A DNA stretch of 64,000 nucleotides from positions 1 through 64,000 of the forward strand of contig CAYVRT010000011.1 in NCBI GenBank assembly GCA_964453115.1, given 5' to 3'. The DNA is from JAIWNK01 sp964453115. Lineage in GTDB: Bacteria; Chloroflexota; Anaerolineae; Anaerolineales; Anaerolineaceae. Made by a program: the position numbers and the translations under genes. Shown in pieces: positions 8,739 to 16,857 of the stretch. The notes under the pieces are model-generated. The model worked only from the letters and a program-made list of their open reading frames with translations, was not told the DNA's origin and ran no database searches. Numbering within the stretch: position 1 is the first letter of the stretch; each line of letters begins with the position of its first letter.

Positions 8739-9311
8739 TCAACTACCGCGCGGTCGCCCACGTCGGCGAAGTTCAGGCTGCGGCAAAGGTTGCCGGCAAA
8801 CATCATCCAGGCGCGCCTCAATCATATCCAACCAACGCAAATCAGCCTCCAGGTGCATCACAGCCTTATCCATCAACAAAATTTTTGCCAATTCTCGATG
8901 CGGATCCGCTTGTTGACGCTGCGTGGTTAACTGATGCAATTGTCGGTACAAAGCAGCGCGCTGCACACGCAAAATCGGGTCAATCGTCTTACCAATCATT
9001 AACGCCAACATCAGCTTCAGATAGAAAGCGTCCCGTTGCGGTTCCAAGACCATCTCAGCATGCAACCAGCTTTCCAACTCCTGCCGACCTTGTAAAGTAA
9101 TCTCAAACAAGCGTCGGTCTGTTTCCGAATCATCTTCCCGCAACCGCACCAACCCGGCCTCTTCAAGTCGCACAAGGGTTGTGTATACCTGAGCAGGTTT
9201 CAAATCCCAATTCTGTTGACCACCCACCAATGCCTCAAAAGCCGCATGAAGTTCATATCCATGACGAGGTTGCTGACTCAGTAAGCCAAGTAAAGCATGA
9301 CGGACTGGCAT
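8739..9311 (-). CDS. PadR family transcriptional regulator
   Basis: 190 aa from ATG at 9311. A GTG 12 bases upstream is in frame but lacks a ribosome site, while GGAG precedes the ATG. The N-terminal winged helix starts with RHALLGLLSQQPRHGYEL and continues with the KPAQVYTTLVRLEEAGLV recognition region, standard for PadR. The C-terminal half (about 90-180) is helical and fits the dimerisation domain of subfamily 2. PadR proteins commonly repress the transporter operon they head and are released by a toxic ligand. Paired operator-like repeats sit in the promoter just upstream. Confidence 0.9.
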   Translation of the reverse strand: MPVRHALLGLLSQQPRHGYELHAAFEALVGGQQNWDLKPAQVYTTLVRLEEAGLVRLREDDSETDRRLFEITLQGRQELESWLHAEMVLEPQRDAFYLKLMLALMIGKTIDPILRVQRAALYRQLHQLTTQRQQADPHRELAKILLMDKAVMHLEADLRWLDMIEARLDDVCRQPLPQPELRRRGRPRGS

Positions 9312-9329
9312 CCCAGAAAACACTCCACG

Positions 9330-9371
9330 AGTTAATAATTACACAGAAAAATATACAACCAGTTAATAATT
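9330..9371. promoter_or_regulatory. candidate PadR operator: two 11-bp direct repeats
   Basis: AGTTAATAATT occurs at 9330-9340 and 9361-9371, 31 bp apart (close to three helical turns). One copy lies inside the -35/-10 spacer and the other just downstream of the -10 of the padR promoter, where a bound repressor would block RNA polymerase. Confidence 0.5.
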
Positions 9372-9378
9372 TTGTCAA
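9350..9378 (-). promoter_or_regulatory. sigma70 promoter of the padR-ABC operon
   Basis: On the minus strand TTGACA (9378-9373), a 17-bp spacer, and TATATT (9355-9350): a near-consensus promoter about 40 bases before the padR start. Confidence 0.8.
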
Positions 9379-9434
9379 GCCCCCAATTTCGCAAAAAGCA
9401 CCTCTTCTCAAACTCGTTTTCAGCACTATTTTAC

Positions 9435-9463
9435 TTGTCCATAATTGATTTTTGTTGTATGAT
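9435..9463 (+). promoter_or_regulatory. sigma70 promoter of the S24-like/DUF4139 operon
   Basis: TTGTCC (9435-9440), 17-bp spacer, TATGAT (9458-9463), about 35 bases before the ATG at 9498. Confidence 0.6.
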
Positions 9464-9497
9464 GATAGTATGTTCCAGCTTCCACCCGGGGTACTGT

Positions 9498-10661
9498 ATG
9501 GATTCGGTTGAAAGCGCCTTTCGCGAACTGCGCATGGAAAACTGCTGTCAGCAGTTGAGTGATATCACGCGCCATCCCTACCAACAATTACTAAAATCCC
9601 TTTCTGGACGAAAGGCTCTCGATGTTGCAAACTGGAGCGAGCGCATCCGCTATATCGTCGAAGCCTGTCCTGTCGAACAATATCCGCTCGATGCCGCATT
9701 GGGGCATCTTTTTCTCACCGTGCTGCTCATGCGCAGCAAAGAAACAGATAGCTTCTGGCGAGCTGATACCGAACTGCAAACCACCATTGAAATCTTGAAC
9801 AATTGCTACCACACCCCCGCCACACAACACCACCTGGGCATGGCGTGGTGGATGCGCGGCTGCCTCTATCTGCAAGAAGGGCAAAAACTCTCAGAAATTT
9901 TACAGTGCTGGCAAGCAAGCCAGGAAATCTTCAAACGTATTACAACACACGCCCACACACTCGACCCCCAACACTACCGCACACTGGTGCACAGGCAGCA
10001 CAGCAAAATCAACAACCTGCTCACAAAGCCACCCACCAAAGATAGCTCTCTCCCTAATCAGGCCGCTACCCCAATTTCCGATGTGCGCTCTGATGCAGCC
10101 CCCCTTCTGATTCAAAACAGTTCTCCATCCACCATTATTGGTGTCTTTGAAGACCTGCTCCCATCCGCAGGCCCACCAACTGAAATAATTGAATTTCAAA
10201 CGCCCGTTCAACGCCTGCGCCTGCCAGAGAGCGATTTCCAAGACTGGAAGTTCAAAGACCGCAGTTGGAGTCTCTTCGCCCTCCCAGGCCGTAACAACAA
10301 AACCGCCAACCGTCAATTATTACGGCTTGGTCGAGCCAAAAAATACCTCATTTGGCGCATCAAAGGGGATAGCATGAATCGCACCGGTCTTCACGACCGA
10401 GATTACGTACTGGTACAACTTCATGACCAGGCCCAATCTGGAGACATTGTGATTGCCCAAATTATCCAGGAGCGTGGGCTTGGTCTGGTCATCAAACGCT
10501 TCCGCCTGCGCCCAGATGGTAAAGGCGCCGAGCTATTACCCGAAAGCCACAATCCCAAACATCAGCCCCTTCCCTTTATCCCTCATCCCGGCAGCCCAGA
10601 AAAAATCATCGGCATCGTTTTGGGCGTATTCAAACCACATCCAACAGGAGTTCCCACATGA
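9498..10661 (+). CDS. S24 (LexA-like) peptidase-domain protein without HTH
   Basis: 387 aa from ATG 9498. The frame is open further upstream, but the promoter at 9435-9463 puts the transcript start after any earlier codon. The C-terminal 130 residues match the LexA/UmuD/S24 fold: RIKGDSMNRTGLHDRDYVLVQ gives the catalytic Ser (S292), and LVIKRF gives Lys (K333), 41 residues later, close to the LexA spacing. The N-terminal 180 residues are helical and TPR-like (LGMAWWMRGCLYLQEG) and show no helix-turn-helix. A low-complexity linker (about 180-250) joins them. It could be a self-cleaving stress sensor or a proteolytic adaptor. Its stop overlaps the next start (ATGA), so it is translationally coupled to the DUF4139 gene. 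Confidence 0.75.
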   Translation: MDSVESAFRELRMENCCQQLSDITRHPYQQLLKSLSGRKALDVANWSERIRYIVEACPVEQYPLDAALGHLFLTVLLMRSKETDSFWRADTELQTTIEILNNCYHTPATQHHLGMAWWMRGCLYLQEGQKLSEILQCWQASQEIFKRITTHAHTLDPQHYRTLVHRQHSKINNLLTKPPTKDSSLPNQAATPISDVRSDAAPLLIQNSSPSTIIGVFEDLLPSAGPPTEIIEFQTPVQRLRLPESDFQDWKFKDRSWSLFALPGRNNKTANRQLLRLGRAKKYLIWRIKGDSMNRTGLHDRDYVLVQLHDQAQSGDIVIAQIIQERGLGLVIKRFRLRPDGKGAELLPESHNPKHQPLPFIPHPGSPEKIIGIVLGVFKPHPTGVPT

Positions 10662-12577
10662 ACCTTCCTCCCATAACTGCCATGACCCTATACAAACATG
10701 GGGTCGGTTTTTATGAACGCCAGGCCGAGTGTGAAGGCGAGGTTCTCGATCTCGTCTTTCGCAGCAACGAAATGAACGACGCATTAAAAAGCCTTACCAT
10801 TCTTGAACAAGGCGATGGAAAAATCCTCAGCATTGAATACCCAACCCCAAAATCCAAACTGCAACGATTGGCTGGCTGCACCATCAACCTGGATGAGGTC
10901 CGCAGCCTGCGCGACCTCATTTCTCAACTACGCGGAAGACACATTGCACTACACACCAAAGATCCAGATGCAATGGATTTAACCGGACAACTCTTGGGTC
11001 TGGATGAATTCTCCGCCAATTTACAATTGCCCGATATTTTAATCTCCATTCTGCTTGACAAAACAGCGCAGGTCGAAACGCGCCTTCTCAACGACATACA
11101 AAGCATCACCATCCTGGATGAAAATGCCATCAACGATTTGCGTTTCTTCCTCGAAACAGCCACCCAACAGGAAAATGACTGTCGGGTACGTGTTCACCTC
11201 AGCCCTGGAAAGCACAAGCTCTCCATCCATTATCTCACTGCCGCCCCAACCTGGCGCGTCAGCTATCGCATGGTATACAATCCAAGCCAAAAAGAGGCCC
11301 TCATCCTGGGCTGGGGCATCTTCGACAACAACCTGGAAGAAGATCTCAAAAACATCCGCCTTGCTCTCACAGCCGGCATGCCTGTATCCTTCATCTACGA
11401 CCTTTTTACCCCCTATACCCCCCAACGCCCCACCCTGCAAGAAGAACAGCGCACCGCCGCTCTAATTGCCAGCTACGCCGAGTCCACGCCAGAAGCTGTC
11501 GCAGAAAAGCCATTTGAAGTGGATTTGGGCTTCAGAGCAATCGCTCCCGCCCCTGCGCAAGGCCGGCCCCAAATGAAAAATATGGTCAACAATATTACCC
11601 CAAACGTAGAATCCAAAAACCTTGGGGAACTTTTCCAATATCGTATCAGCACCCCTGTCACAGTTGGACGCGGCCAATCTGCAATGGCTCCAATCCTCGC
11701 CAACACTCTATCTTGCCAAAAAGTTTTATTATTCAATTCTGTTCATAACCTCAACCATCCACATGCCGTTCTGCGTTTCAGAAACAAAACAGAGCTAACT
11801 CTGGAACGTGGCCCCGTCACCATCATCGAAGACGATGAATATGTTGGAGAGGCAATCTTGCCTTTTAGCCCGCCCAATAGCGAAATCTTTCTTGCCTATG
11901 CTGTAGAGTTGGGCATCAAAATCACGCACTTTATCGAAGAAAGCCAGGAACTGTATCGTCTACATATTAGCGGCTACTATCTAGTATTTGAGGATTGGGA
12001 TATAAAAAAAACCACCTACACGATTATCAATAAAACCGACCGTAGCGAAATCGTCACAATCGAACACCCCCATGGTGCAGAACAAGAACTGTTCAACACC
12101 CCCCGGGCCGCCGAAATTGCACCAGGGCAGTTGCGCTTTGAAATCAAATCAGAAGCACACAAGACCACTAAATTCACCATTCAGCAACGCAGCCTGAGAC
12201 AACGCAGAGAAAAGATTGAACACCAAACACCGACAACCATTAACGACCTGCTTAAACGCGGTTTGCTGAATCCTCAATCGCATGCTCTGCTCACACAATT
12301 TCTCACCTTATGGGAACGACTAGCCACCAACAAAGAAAAAATCAAACAAATTGAAATAGAAGAAGGCAAAATTTATAAAGCACAAGAACAAATGCGCAGC
12401 AACTTGCAAGCACTCAAAGATCAGGGAGCTGAAGGAGAACTGCGCTTTCGTTATGTTGAAAAACTAAAAGCCAGCGAGGCCAGACTTTCCGAAACAGAGC
12501 CTCAGAAGCAGAGGTTGAATGCTGACAATCTTGAAATTGAAGCGCAAATTGAACAATTACTGAAAAGTGCTGCGTGA
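10658..12577 (+). CDS. DUF4139 domain protein (MuiA-like)
   Basis: 639 aa, no signal peptide or membrane segment. It starts ITAMTLYKHGVGFYER, and the central part contains APTWRVSYRMVYN, the hallmark of DUF4139/mucoidy-inhibitor-A-like proteins (a beta-rich domain, here about 190-500). Residues about 525-639 are strongly charged and predicted coiled coil. The biochemical role of this family is unknown. Absence of the usual secretion signal suggests a cytosolic role. It is coupled to the upstream S24-like gene by a 4-base overlap, so the two products probably work together. A strong terminator follows. Confidence 0.75.
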   Translation: MNLPPITAMTLYKHGVGFYERQAECEGEVLDLVFRSNEMNDALKSLTILEQGDGKILSIEYPTPKSKLQRLAGCTINLDEVRSLRDLISQLRGRHIALHTKDPDAMDLTGQLLGLDEFSANLQLPDILISILLDKTAQVETRLLNDIQSITILDENAINDLRFFLETATQQENDCRVRVHLSPGKHKLSIHYLTAAPTWRVSYRMVYNPSQKEALILGWGIFDNNLEEDLKNIRLALTAGMPVSFIYDLFTPYTPQRPTLQEEQRTAALIASYAESTPEAVAEKPFEVDLGFRAIAPAPAQGRPQMKNMVNNITPNVESKNLGELFQYRISTPVTVGRGQSAMAPILANTLSCQKVLLFNSVHNLNHPHAVLRFRNKTELTLERGPVTIIEDDEYVGEAILPFSPPNSEIFLAYAVELGIKITHFIEESQELYRLHISGYYLVFEDWDIKKTTYTIINKTDRSEIVTIEHPHGAEQELFNTPRAAEIAPGQLRFEIKSEAHKTTKFTIQQRSLRQRREKIEHQTPTTINDLLKRGLLNPQSHALLTQFLTLWERLATNKEKIKQIEIEEGKIYKAQEQMRSNLQALKDQGAEGELRFRYVEKLKASEARLSETEPQKQRLNADNLEIEAQIEQLLKSAA

Positions 12578-12600
12578 GAACGCATGAAACACTGCAGTCA

Positions 12601-12627
12601 AAGCCCGCCTCAAAAGCGGGCTTTTTT
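12601..12627 (+). terminator. intrinsic terminator after DUF4139 gene
   Basis: Stem AAGCCCGC (12601-12608), loop CTCAAAA, stem GCGGGCTT (12616-12623), then T run to 12627. Confidence 0.92.
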
Positions 12628-12632
12628 ATCTC

Positions 12633-12661
12633 TTGACAGAAATTGAACACCGCATTATTAT
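12633..12661 (+). promoter_or_regulatory. sigma70 promoter of the padR redox operon
   Basis: TTGACA (12633-12638), 17-bp spacer, TATTAT (12656-12661); an alternative -10, TATAAT, starts three bases later. AGG at 12678-12680 precedes the ATG at 12692. Confidence 0.75.
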
Positions 12662-12691
12662 AATACAAATCATATATAGGACAAAGCAAAT

Positions 12692-13249
12692 ATGTCTTTA
12701 GACTACGCCATTCTAGGATTCCTGAACTACCGCCCCCTCTCCGGCTACGACCTGAAGAAAATGTTCGACACCTCCGTGCAACATTTTTGGACTGCTGACC
12801 AAAGCCAGATTTACCGCATCCTTGCACGCCTGGCTAAGCAAAAATGGGTTCAGGTAGAAGTCATCGAGCAAACCAGTCGCCCCGACCGAAAAATCTATCA
12901 TATCACCCCCCAAGGAAAAGAAGCCTTGCTCGAATGGATCAATGGCCCTATTCCCATCCAGGATTCGCGCAGTGCGCCGCTCGTGCAAATTTTCTTCTCC
13001 GCACAACTCAGCAACGAACAACTTATTCAAAAATTTGAAACCATCTCTGCAATTGCCCGCACCACTCTTGAACGCTACGATGTCGTCCCACAGCAGGCCC
13101 AACCGTATGTTGAAAGCATCCAATCTCCTCGCGAGGCCTTTTGCTGGTTTCTAACCCTGGAAATGGGCATTTATTCAGCTCGCGCCCTGCTGGAATGGAG
13201 TGAAAGCGTCCTACAGCGCCTGCGCGCCGGACAAATCCCACCCCAATAA
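12692..13249 (+). CDS. PadR family transcriptional regulator
   Basis: 185 aa. The N-terminal winged helix (MSLDYAILGFLNYRPLSGYDLKKMF, seen as two adjoining segments, then QSQIYRILARLAKQKWVQVE) is PadR/Vir_act_alpha type, and the C-terminal region about 95-180 is helical. It heads an operon with a ferredoxin-type membrane protein and a flavodoxin-fold protein, so it probably controls them in response to a small molecule or redox stress (inference). It is not closely similar to the PadR at 8739-9311: different N-terminal sequence and subfamily layout. The stop is 15 bases before the next start. Confidence 0.9.
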   Translation: MSLDYAILGFLNYRPLSGYDLKKMFDTSVQHFWTADQSQIYRILARLAKQKWVQVEVIEQTSRPDRKIYHITPQGKEALLEWINGPIPIQDSRSAPLVQIFFSAQLSNEQLIQKFETISAIARTTLERYDVVPQQAQPYVESIQSPREAFCWFLTLEMGIYSARALLEWSESVLQRLRAGQIPPQ

Positions 13250-13264
13250 CCAAAGGAGTTTCTC

Positions 13265-13999
13265 ATGTCCTCTCGCCAAAATGTACGCCGAGCCATCCTA
13301 TTAATCAGTCTACTGCTCTTCCCAATTACGATGAACTACTTATCCCCTTATGTTATCCTGGACGCGTCTTCACAAGGCATCATCAATGCCAGTTTCATCC
13401 TCTTCAGCGTCCTGTTCATCTCCGCTCTATTTCTGGGGCGTCTATGGTGTGCCTGGCTTTGCCCCGGCGGCGGCATGGGAGAAGTCTGCATCCCAATCCA
13501 AAACAAACCTGTCAATCTAACAAAAACGGATTGGATCAAATGGACCATCTGGCTGCCATGGCTTGGACTGATCCTCTTCCTCGCCATCCAGTCCGGAGGG
13601 TACCAAACCATCAACTTCTTTCATCTCACCGAAAGCGGTGTATCTGTCACCCAGCCAATGGCCTACATCATTTATTACATTGTCATTGGCATTTTTGTCA
13701 CACTGGCCTTGCTGGTAGGTCGGCGCGCAGGCTGTCACACCATTTGCTGGATGGCCCCCTTTATGATTCTTGGGCGCAAATTGCGCAACCTCTTTGCCTG
13801 GCCCTCACTCCGTCTGCTCTCCATTCCACAAAATTGCACAAGTTGCCAAAAATGCACTCGGAACTGTCCCATGAGCCTGGATGTAACCAGCATGGTCAAA
13901 AGCGGCAAGATGGAGCATAGCGAATGCATCCTTTGCGCCAATTGCGCCGATGGCTGCCCAAGCAAGGCCATTCTCTTCACCTTTCGATCCGGAAAATAA
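13265..13999 (+). CDS. membrane-bound 4Fe-4S protein (NapH/CcoG-like)
   Basis: 244 aa with about four membrane helices in residues 10-180. The motif GRLWCAWLCPGGG in the first part and GCHTICWMAPFM later are the paired CxxxCP-like motifs of NapH/polyferredoxin proteins; in the second copy the CP is replaced by CWMAP. The C-terminal cytosolic tail holds two ferredoxin clusters: CTSCQKCTRNCP and CILCANCADGCP. It should pass electrons between a quinol pool and a soluble partner, probably the flavoprotein encoded next (inference). AAAGGAG precedes the ATG. Confidence 0.85.
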   Translation: MSSRQNVRRAILLISLLLFPITMNYLSPYVILDASSQGIINASFILFSVLFISALFLGRLWCAWLCPGGGMGEVCIPIQNKPVNLTKTDWIKWTIWLPWLGLILFLAIQSGGYQTINFFHLTESGVSVTQPMAYIIYYIVIGIFVTLALLVGRRAGCHTICWMAPFMILGRKLRNLFAWPSLRLLSIPQNCTSCQKCTRNCPMSLDVTSMVKSGKMEHSECILCANCADGCPSKAILFTFRSGK

Positions 14000-14017
14000 A
14001 TTTCCCAGGAGTTTCTG

Positions 14018-15310
14018 ATGAAAATCACCATTCTGAATGCTGACCCAAATCCCGCAGCCACCCCCCTCAACGCCCTGCTCGAAGAACTATCCGCCAGGCT
14101 ACTCGCACAGCATCATCAGGTCAATCTCATTTCACTACGCATGTTAAAGCTAACCCCCTGCACTGGCTGCTTTGGCTGTTGGGTAAAAAAACCTGGTGAA
14201 TGCCTGTCTGCTGACGACTCTTGTGAAATTTGCCGCAGTGTCATCCAGGCCGATTTTGTCCTTTGGGCAGCCCCAATCCAAATGGGCTTTCCCAATGCAC
14301 TGCTCAAACTGGCACTCGACAAATCCATTCCCCTCATCCACCCCTACTTTGCAGTAGACCAGGGCGAGGCGCACCACCGTCCTCGCTATCCACACTACCC
14401 GCTCCTTGGCATGCTTCTACAACCAGAAACCGATACAGACCCAACCGATCTGGAAATCATTCAAGCTGTTTTCAGCCGCACTGCCATTAACATGAAATCC
14501 CACCTCCTCTTTTGTCATAGCCTGCCCATCTCTGCCGAAAGCATCGTCAAAGAAATTACTTTTGCACAAACCTACCAACCAACCCGATCTTCACCCCATC
14601 TCGAGGCGCTAGCCGGGCAAACCATCACTCCGCCCCACCATATCACGGCCCTAAACGGCTCTCCGCGCGGCTTAAAAGGTGGCACCTTGCTCATGCTCAA
14701 AAAGTTTCTGGATGGCTTCTCCTCCAAGCCAGGAAACGAATACGAGTTGATTACTCTACGGCGCAGCGATCCCATAGCTCTATCACAAGCATTTGCCAAT
14801 GCGGAATGTCTATGGCTCGGTTTTCCGCTCTATACCGATTCGATGCCCTCGATTGTCAAAGAATGGATTGAAACCCTGCGCCCGTTTATTGGCCGGCCCA
14901 ACAACCCACCGCTGGGCTTCCTGGTGCAATGTGGATTTCCAGAATCGCTCCACATCCGTTACATAGAGCGCTACTTACAAAAACTGGCCTCCCGTTTGGG
15001 TAGCCCCTACCTTGGCACCATCGTTAAAGGCGGTGGAGAAGCCATTGGCGCCATGCCAGAACAGGCAAATCGCAAACTTTTTGGGCAATTCCATCAACTC
15101 GGACAAAAGTTTGCCGCCCAGGGAAAACTAGATTCAACTTTATTACGCTCCATCGCCACTCCAGAACGCTACCCTGCCTGGATGATCCCAATCTTCAAAC
15201 TCGCCATCAAGCTCCCTGTGTTCAACTTCTATTGGAATGGTCAGCTGAAACGAAACGGCGTATACGACCAACGTTTCGCACGTCCATACCTGCCCCAAGA
15301 AGAAGAATAA
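14018..15310 (+). CDS. tandem flavodoxin-fold NADPH-dependent FMN reductase-like protein
   Basis: 430 aa, about twice the usual family length. The first domain (1 to about 200) starts MKITILNADPNP and has the compact cysteine set C48, C51, C54, C62 (CTGCFGCWVKKPGEC), the spacing used for a 4Fe-4S cluster in archaeal iron-sulfur flavoproteins. The second domain (about 208-380) restarts with HHITALNGSPRG, a fresh phosphate/FMN loop, but lacks those cysteines. The last 50 residues contain a hydrophobic, Pro-rich tail that could sit on a membrane. With the preceding NapH-like protein it likely forms an electron-transfer pair. The duplication within one chain is unusual. Confidence 0.8.
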   Translation: MKITILNADPNPAATPLNALLEELSARLLAQHHQVNLISLRMLKLTPCTGCFGCWVKKPGECLSADDSCEICRSVIQADFVLWAAPIQMGFPNALLKLALDKSIPLIHPYFAVDQGEAHHRPRYPHYPLLGMLLQPETDTDPTDLEIIQAVFSRTAINMKSHLLFCHSLPISAESIVKEITFAQTYQPTRSSPHLEALAGQTITPPHHITALNGSPRGLKGGTLLMLKKFLDGFSSKPGNEYELITLRRSDPIALSQAFANAECLWLGFPLYTDSMPSIVKEWIETLRPFIGRPNNPPLGFLVQCGFPESLHIRYIERYLQKLASRLGSPYLGTIVKGGGEAIGAMPEQANRKLFGQFHQLGQKFAAQGKLDSTLLRSIATPERYPAWMIPIFKLAIKLPVFNFYWNGQLKRNGVYDQRFARPYLPQEEE

Positions 15311-15333
15311 AAAAACCTGCCTTGCGGCAGGTT
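15308..15333 (-). terminator. intrinsic terminator downstream of tRNA-Met
   Basis: Stem AACCTGCC (15314-15321), loop TTGC, stem GGCAGGTT (15326-15333). The run of A at 15309-15315 is the U tract only when read on the minus strand, so it ends the tRNA transcript rather than the plus-strand flavoprotein operon. Confidence 0.75.
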
Positions 15334-15376
15334 CGGCGGGGACTTCTCTCCTCTCACGAGGAGGGCAAGAAATGAG

Positions 15377-15448
15377 TGGCGAGGGTGAGGGTTGAACTCA
15401 CGACCAAGGGCTTATGAGTCCCCTGCTCTACCACTGAGCTACCTCGCC
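15377..15448 (-). tRNA. tRNA-Met (CAU)
   Basis: 72 bases without CCA. Acceptor GGCGAGG pairs with CCTCGCC; D arm GCTC-AGTGGTA-GAGC; anticodon loop CTCATAA (anticodon CAU); T arm GTGAG-TTCAACC-CTCAC. The discriminator is A and the CCA end is not encoded. The loop and D arm look like elongator Met rather than initiator (acceptor 1-72 is a normal G-C pair). tRNA-Ile2 with a modified CAU cannot be fully excluded by sequence reading. Confidence 0.9.
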
Positions 15449-15492
15449 AGACAGCCCATATTCTACTACGCAGGCTTTTTTTTGTCAACCAA

Positions 15493-16194
15493 TCAAAAAC
15501 CCATGCCGCGTTCCTTAAGTGAAGCATATCGCGCCGCCCCAATCACCAGATGATCCAAAACCTCAATATCCAACAATTTGCCAGCCTGCACCAACGCCCG
15601 CGTCAGCGCCACATCCTCCGGGCTGGGTGTTGGGTCACCGCTTGGATGATTGTGAACCACCACCAATGATGCCGCATTGCGTTGAATCGCAGGCTTAAAC
15701 ACCTCTGCCACACGCACAGTGGATGCATTCAACGAGCCAACATACAGTTTCTCAATCGCAAGAACCCTGTTGCGCGTGTCCAATACCAATACCCACAAAT
15801 GCTCCTGCACCAGAGCAGACATCTCATATTGCACCAACGCAGCTGCATCCTGTGGACTATGGATACTCACCCGCTCTTCTGGAGAAAAAGAGGCCATCCG
15901 TCGTCCCAACTCAAACCCAGCTTTAATCTGTGCCGCCTTTGCCAACCCCAACCCCCTTAACGAAGCTAGCTCCGTCATTGAACGCTGTGCCAGGCCGCGC
16001 AATCCACCACACTCCTGCAACAGACGTTGTGCCAACTGTACCGCATTTTCTCCCTGCAAACCAGTACGCAACAAAATCGCCAATAATTCGGAATTGCTCA
16101 GGCCCCCTGGCCCAACCTGTGCCATTCGTTCACGCGGGCGATCACCCTGTTCCAAATCCAAAATTCGATAGCCACTCCCACTCTCGCGCACCAT
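15493..16194 (-). CDS. radC: RadC/JAB-domain DNA repair-type protein
   Basis: 233 aa from ATG 16194. GGGAGGTGGAGCG directly precedes it, while an in-frame ATG 18 bases further out would have this ribosome site inside its own coding part. Residues 15-85 carry the helix-hairpin-helix UPF0758 N-domain (GLSNSELLAILLRTGLQG, then LRGLGLAKAAQIKAGFELG). Residues 105-230 are the JAB metal-protease-like domain with VVVHNHPSGDPTPSPED, the Zn-binding HxHPSGx7D motif. Despite its name the true function is unsettled. It is transcribed toward the tRNA from its own promoter. Confidence 0.92.
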   Translation of the reverse strand: MVRESGSGYRILDLEQGDRPRERMAQVGPGGLSNSELLAILLRTGLQGENAVQLAQRLLQECGGLRGLAQRSMTELASLRGLGLAKAAQIKAGFELGRRMASFSPEERVSIHSPQDAAALVQYEMSALVQEHLWVLVLDTRNRVLAIEKLYVGSLNASTVRVAEVFKPAIQRNAASLVVVHNHPSGDPTPSPEDVALTRALVQAGKLLDIEVLDHLVIGAARYASLKERGMGF

Positions 16195-16226
16195 CGCTCC
16201 ACCTCCCAACAATCAAACTTTGTATC

Positions 16227-16255
16227 ATTATCCCCATTGCCCGAATATATGTCAA
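16227..16255 (-). promoter_or_regulatory. sigma70 promoter of radC
   Basis: Minus strand TTGACA (16255-16250), 17-bp spacer, GATAAT (16232-16227), 32 bases before the radC ATG. Confidence 0.75.
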
Positions 16256-16299
16256 GCGCAAAACAGCTGCGACAATCCTCATCCCCAACGTCGCATCCA

Positions 16300-16308
16300 T
16301 GCTATAAT
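16300..16308 (+). promoter_or_regulatory. extended -10 promoter of the zinc-ribbon/pfkB/par run
   Basis: TGC-TATAAT (16300-16308), a perfect extended -10 TGnTATAAT, 21 bases before the ATG at 16330. No good -35 is seen, as expected for this class. Confidence 0.6.
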
Positions 16309-16329
16309 TTCAGCATTGGAGAATCATTC

Positions 16330-16857
16330 ATGCCCGATGCCGCACTAATCAGCAAAACCCTTGCCACTGTTGGCGCTGCTTTTGGCGCCGCCTTTTTGGC
16401 CGCCCTCTGGTTAAGTCTCATCTTTTGGACATATCGTGACAATCGCCGTCGCACGCGCGACCCGCTGGTGCGCGTCCTGGCCACGCTGGTTGTTGCCATC
16501 CTCTTCCTTCCTGGCCTTCTCATCTACATCATCTTACGCCCCCAACGCACCATCGAGGAAGAATATCAACAAACCCTGGAAGAAGAAGCCATTCTTCAAA
16601 CCATTGAAGAGCCATCTCTCTGCCCAGGATGCAGCAGACGGATTGCACCCGATTGGATCGCCTGTCCCACATGCCACACCCGACTGCGCAAACGCTGTCA
16701 TCAATGTGGCAAATTGATGGAACTTCCCTGGGATCTTTGCCCCCATTGCGTCACACCAGCCCCTGGCATGCGTCGCGACAACCTCACCCTGGATGAAGCC
16801 TTACAAACTCTCCCCATCGAACCTACCAGCACAAAACCAGAGGATGACCCATCATGA
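16330..16857 (+). CDS. zinc-ribbon membrane protein
   Basis: 175 aa from ATG 16330, with GGAG at 16317-16320. Two hydrophobic helices (about 10-35 and 55-75) are separated by a basic loop (RDNRRRTRD). A cytosolic tail follows with four CxxC knuckles: CPGC, CPTC, CHQC and CPHC, i.e. two double zinc-ribbon modules at about 98-142. No enzymatic motif is present. Such proteins may scaffold or sense at the membrane. It overlaps the next gene by 4 bases (ATGA), at the head of the pfkB-parA-parB run. Confidence 0.75.
   Translation: MPDAALISKTLATVGAAFGAAFLAALWLSLIFWTYRDNRRRTRDPLVRVLATLVVAILFLPGLLIYIILRPQRTIEEEYQQTLEEEAILQTIEEPSLCPGCSRRIAPDWIACPTCHTRLRKRCHQCGKLMELPWDLCPHCVTPAPGMRRDNLTLDEALQTLPIEPTSTKPEDDPS

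Noticed and set aside
15308..15333. Terminator for the plus-strand flavoprotein operon
   Set aside because: The A run precedes the stem on the plus strand, so the U tract exists only on the minus strand and serves the tRNA.
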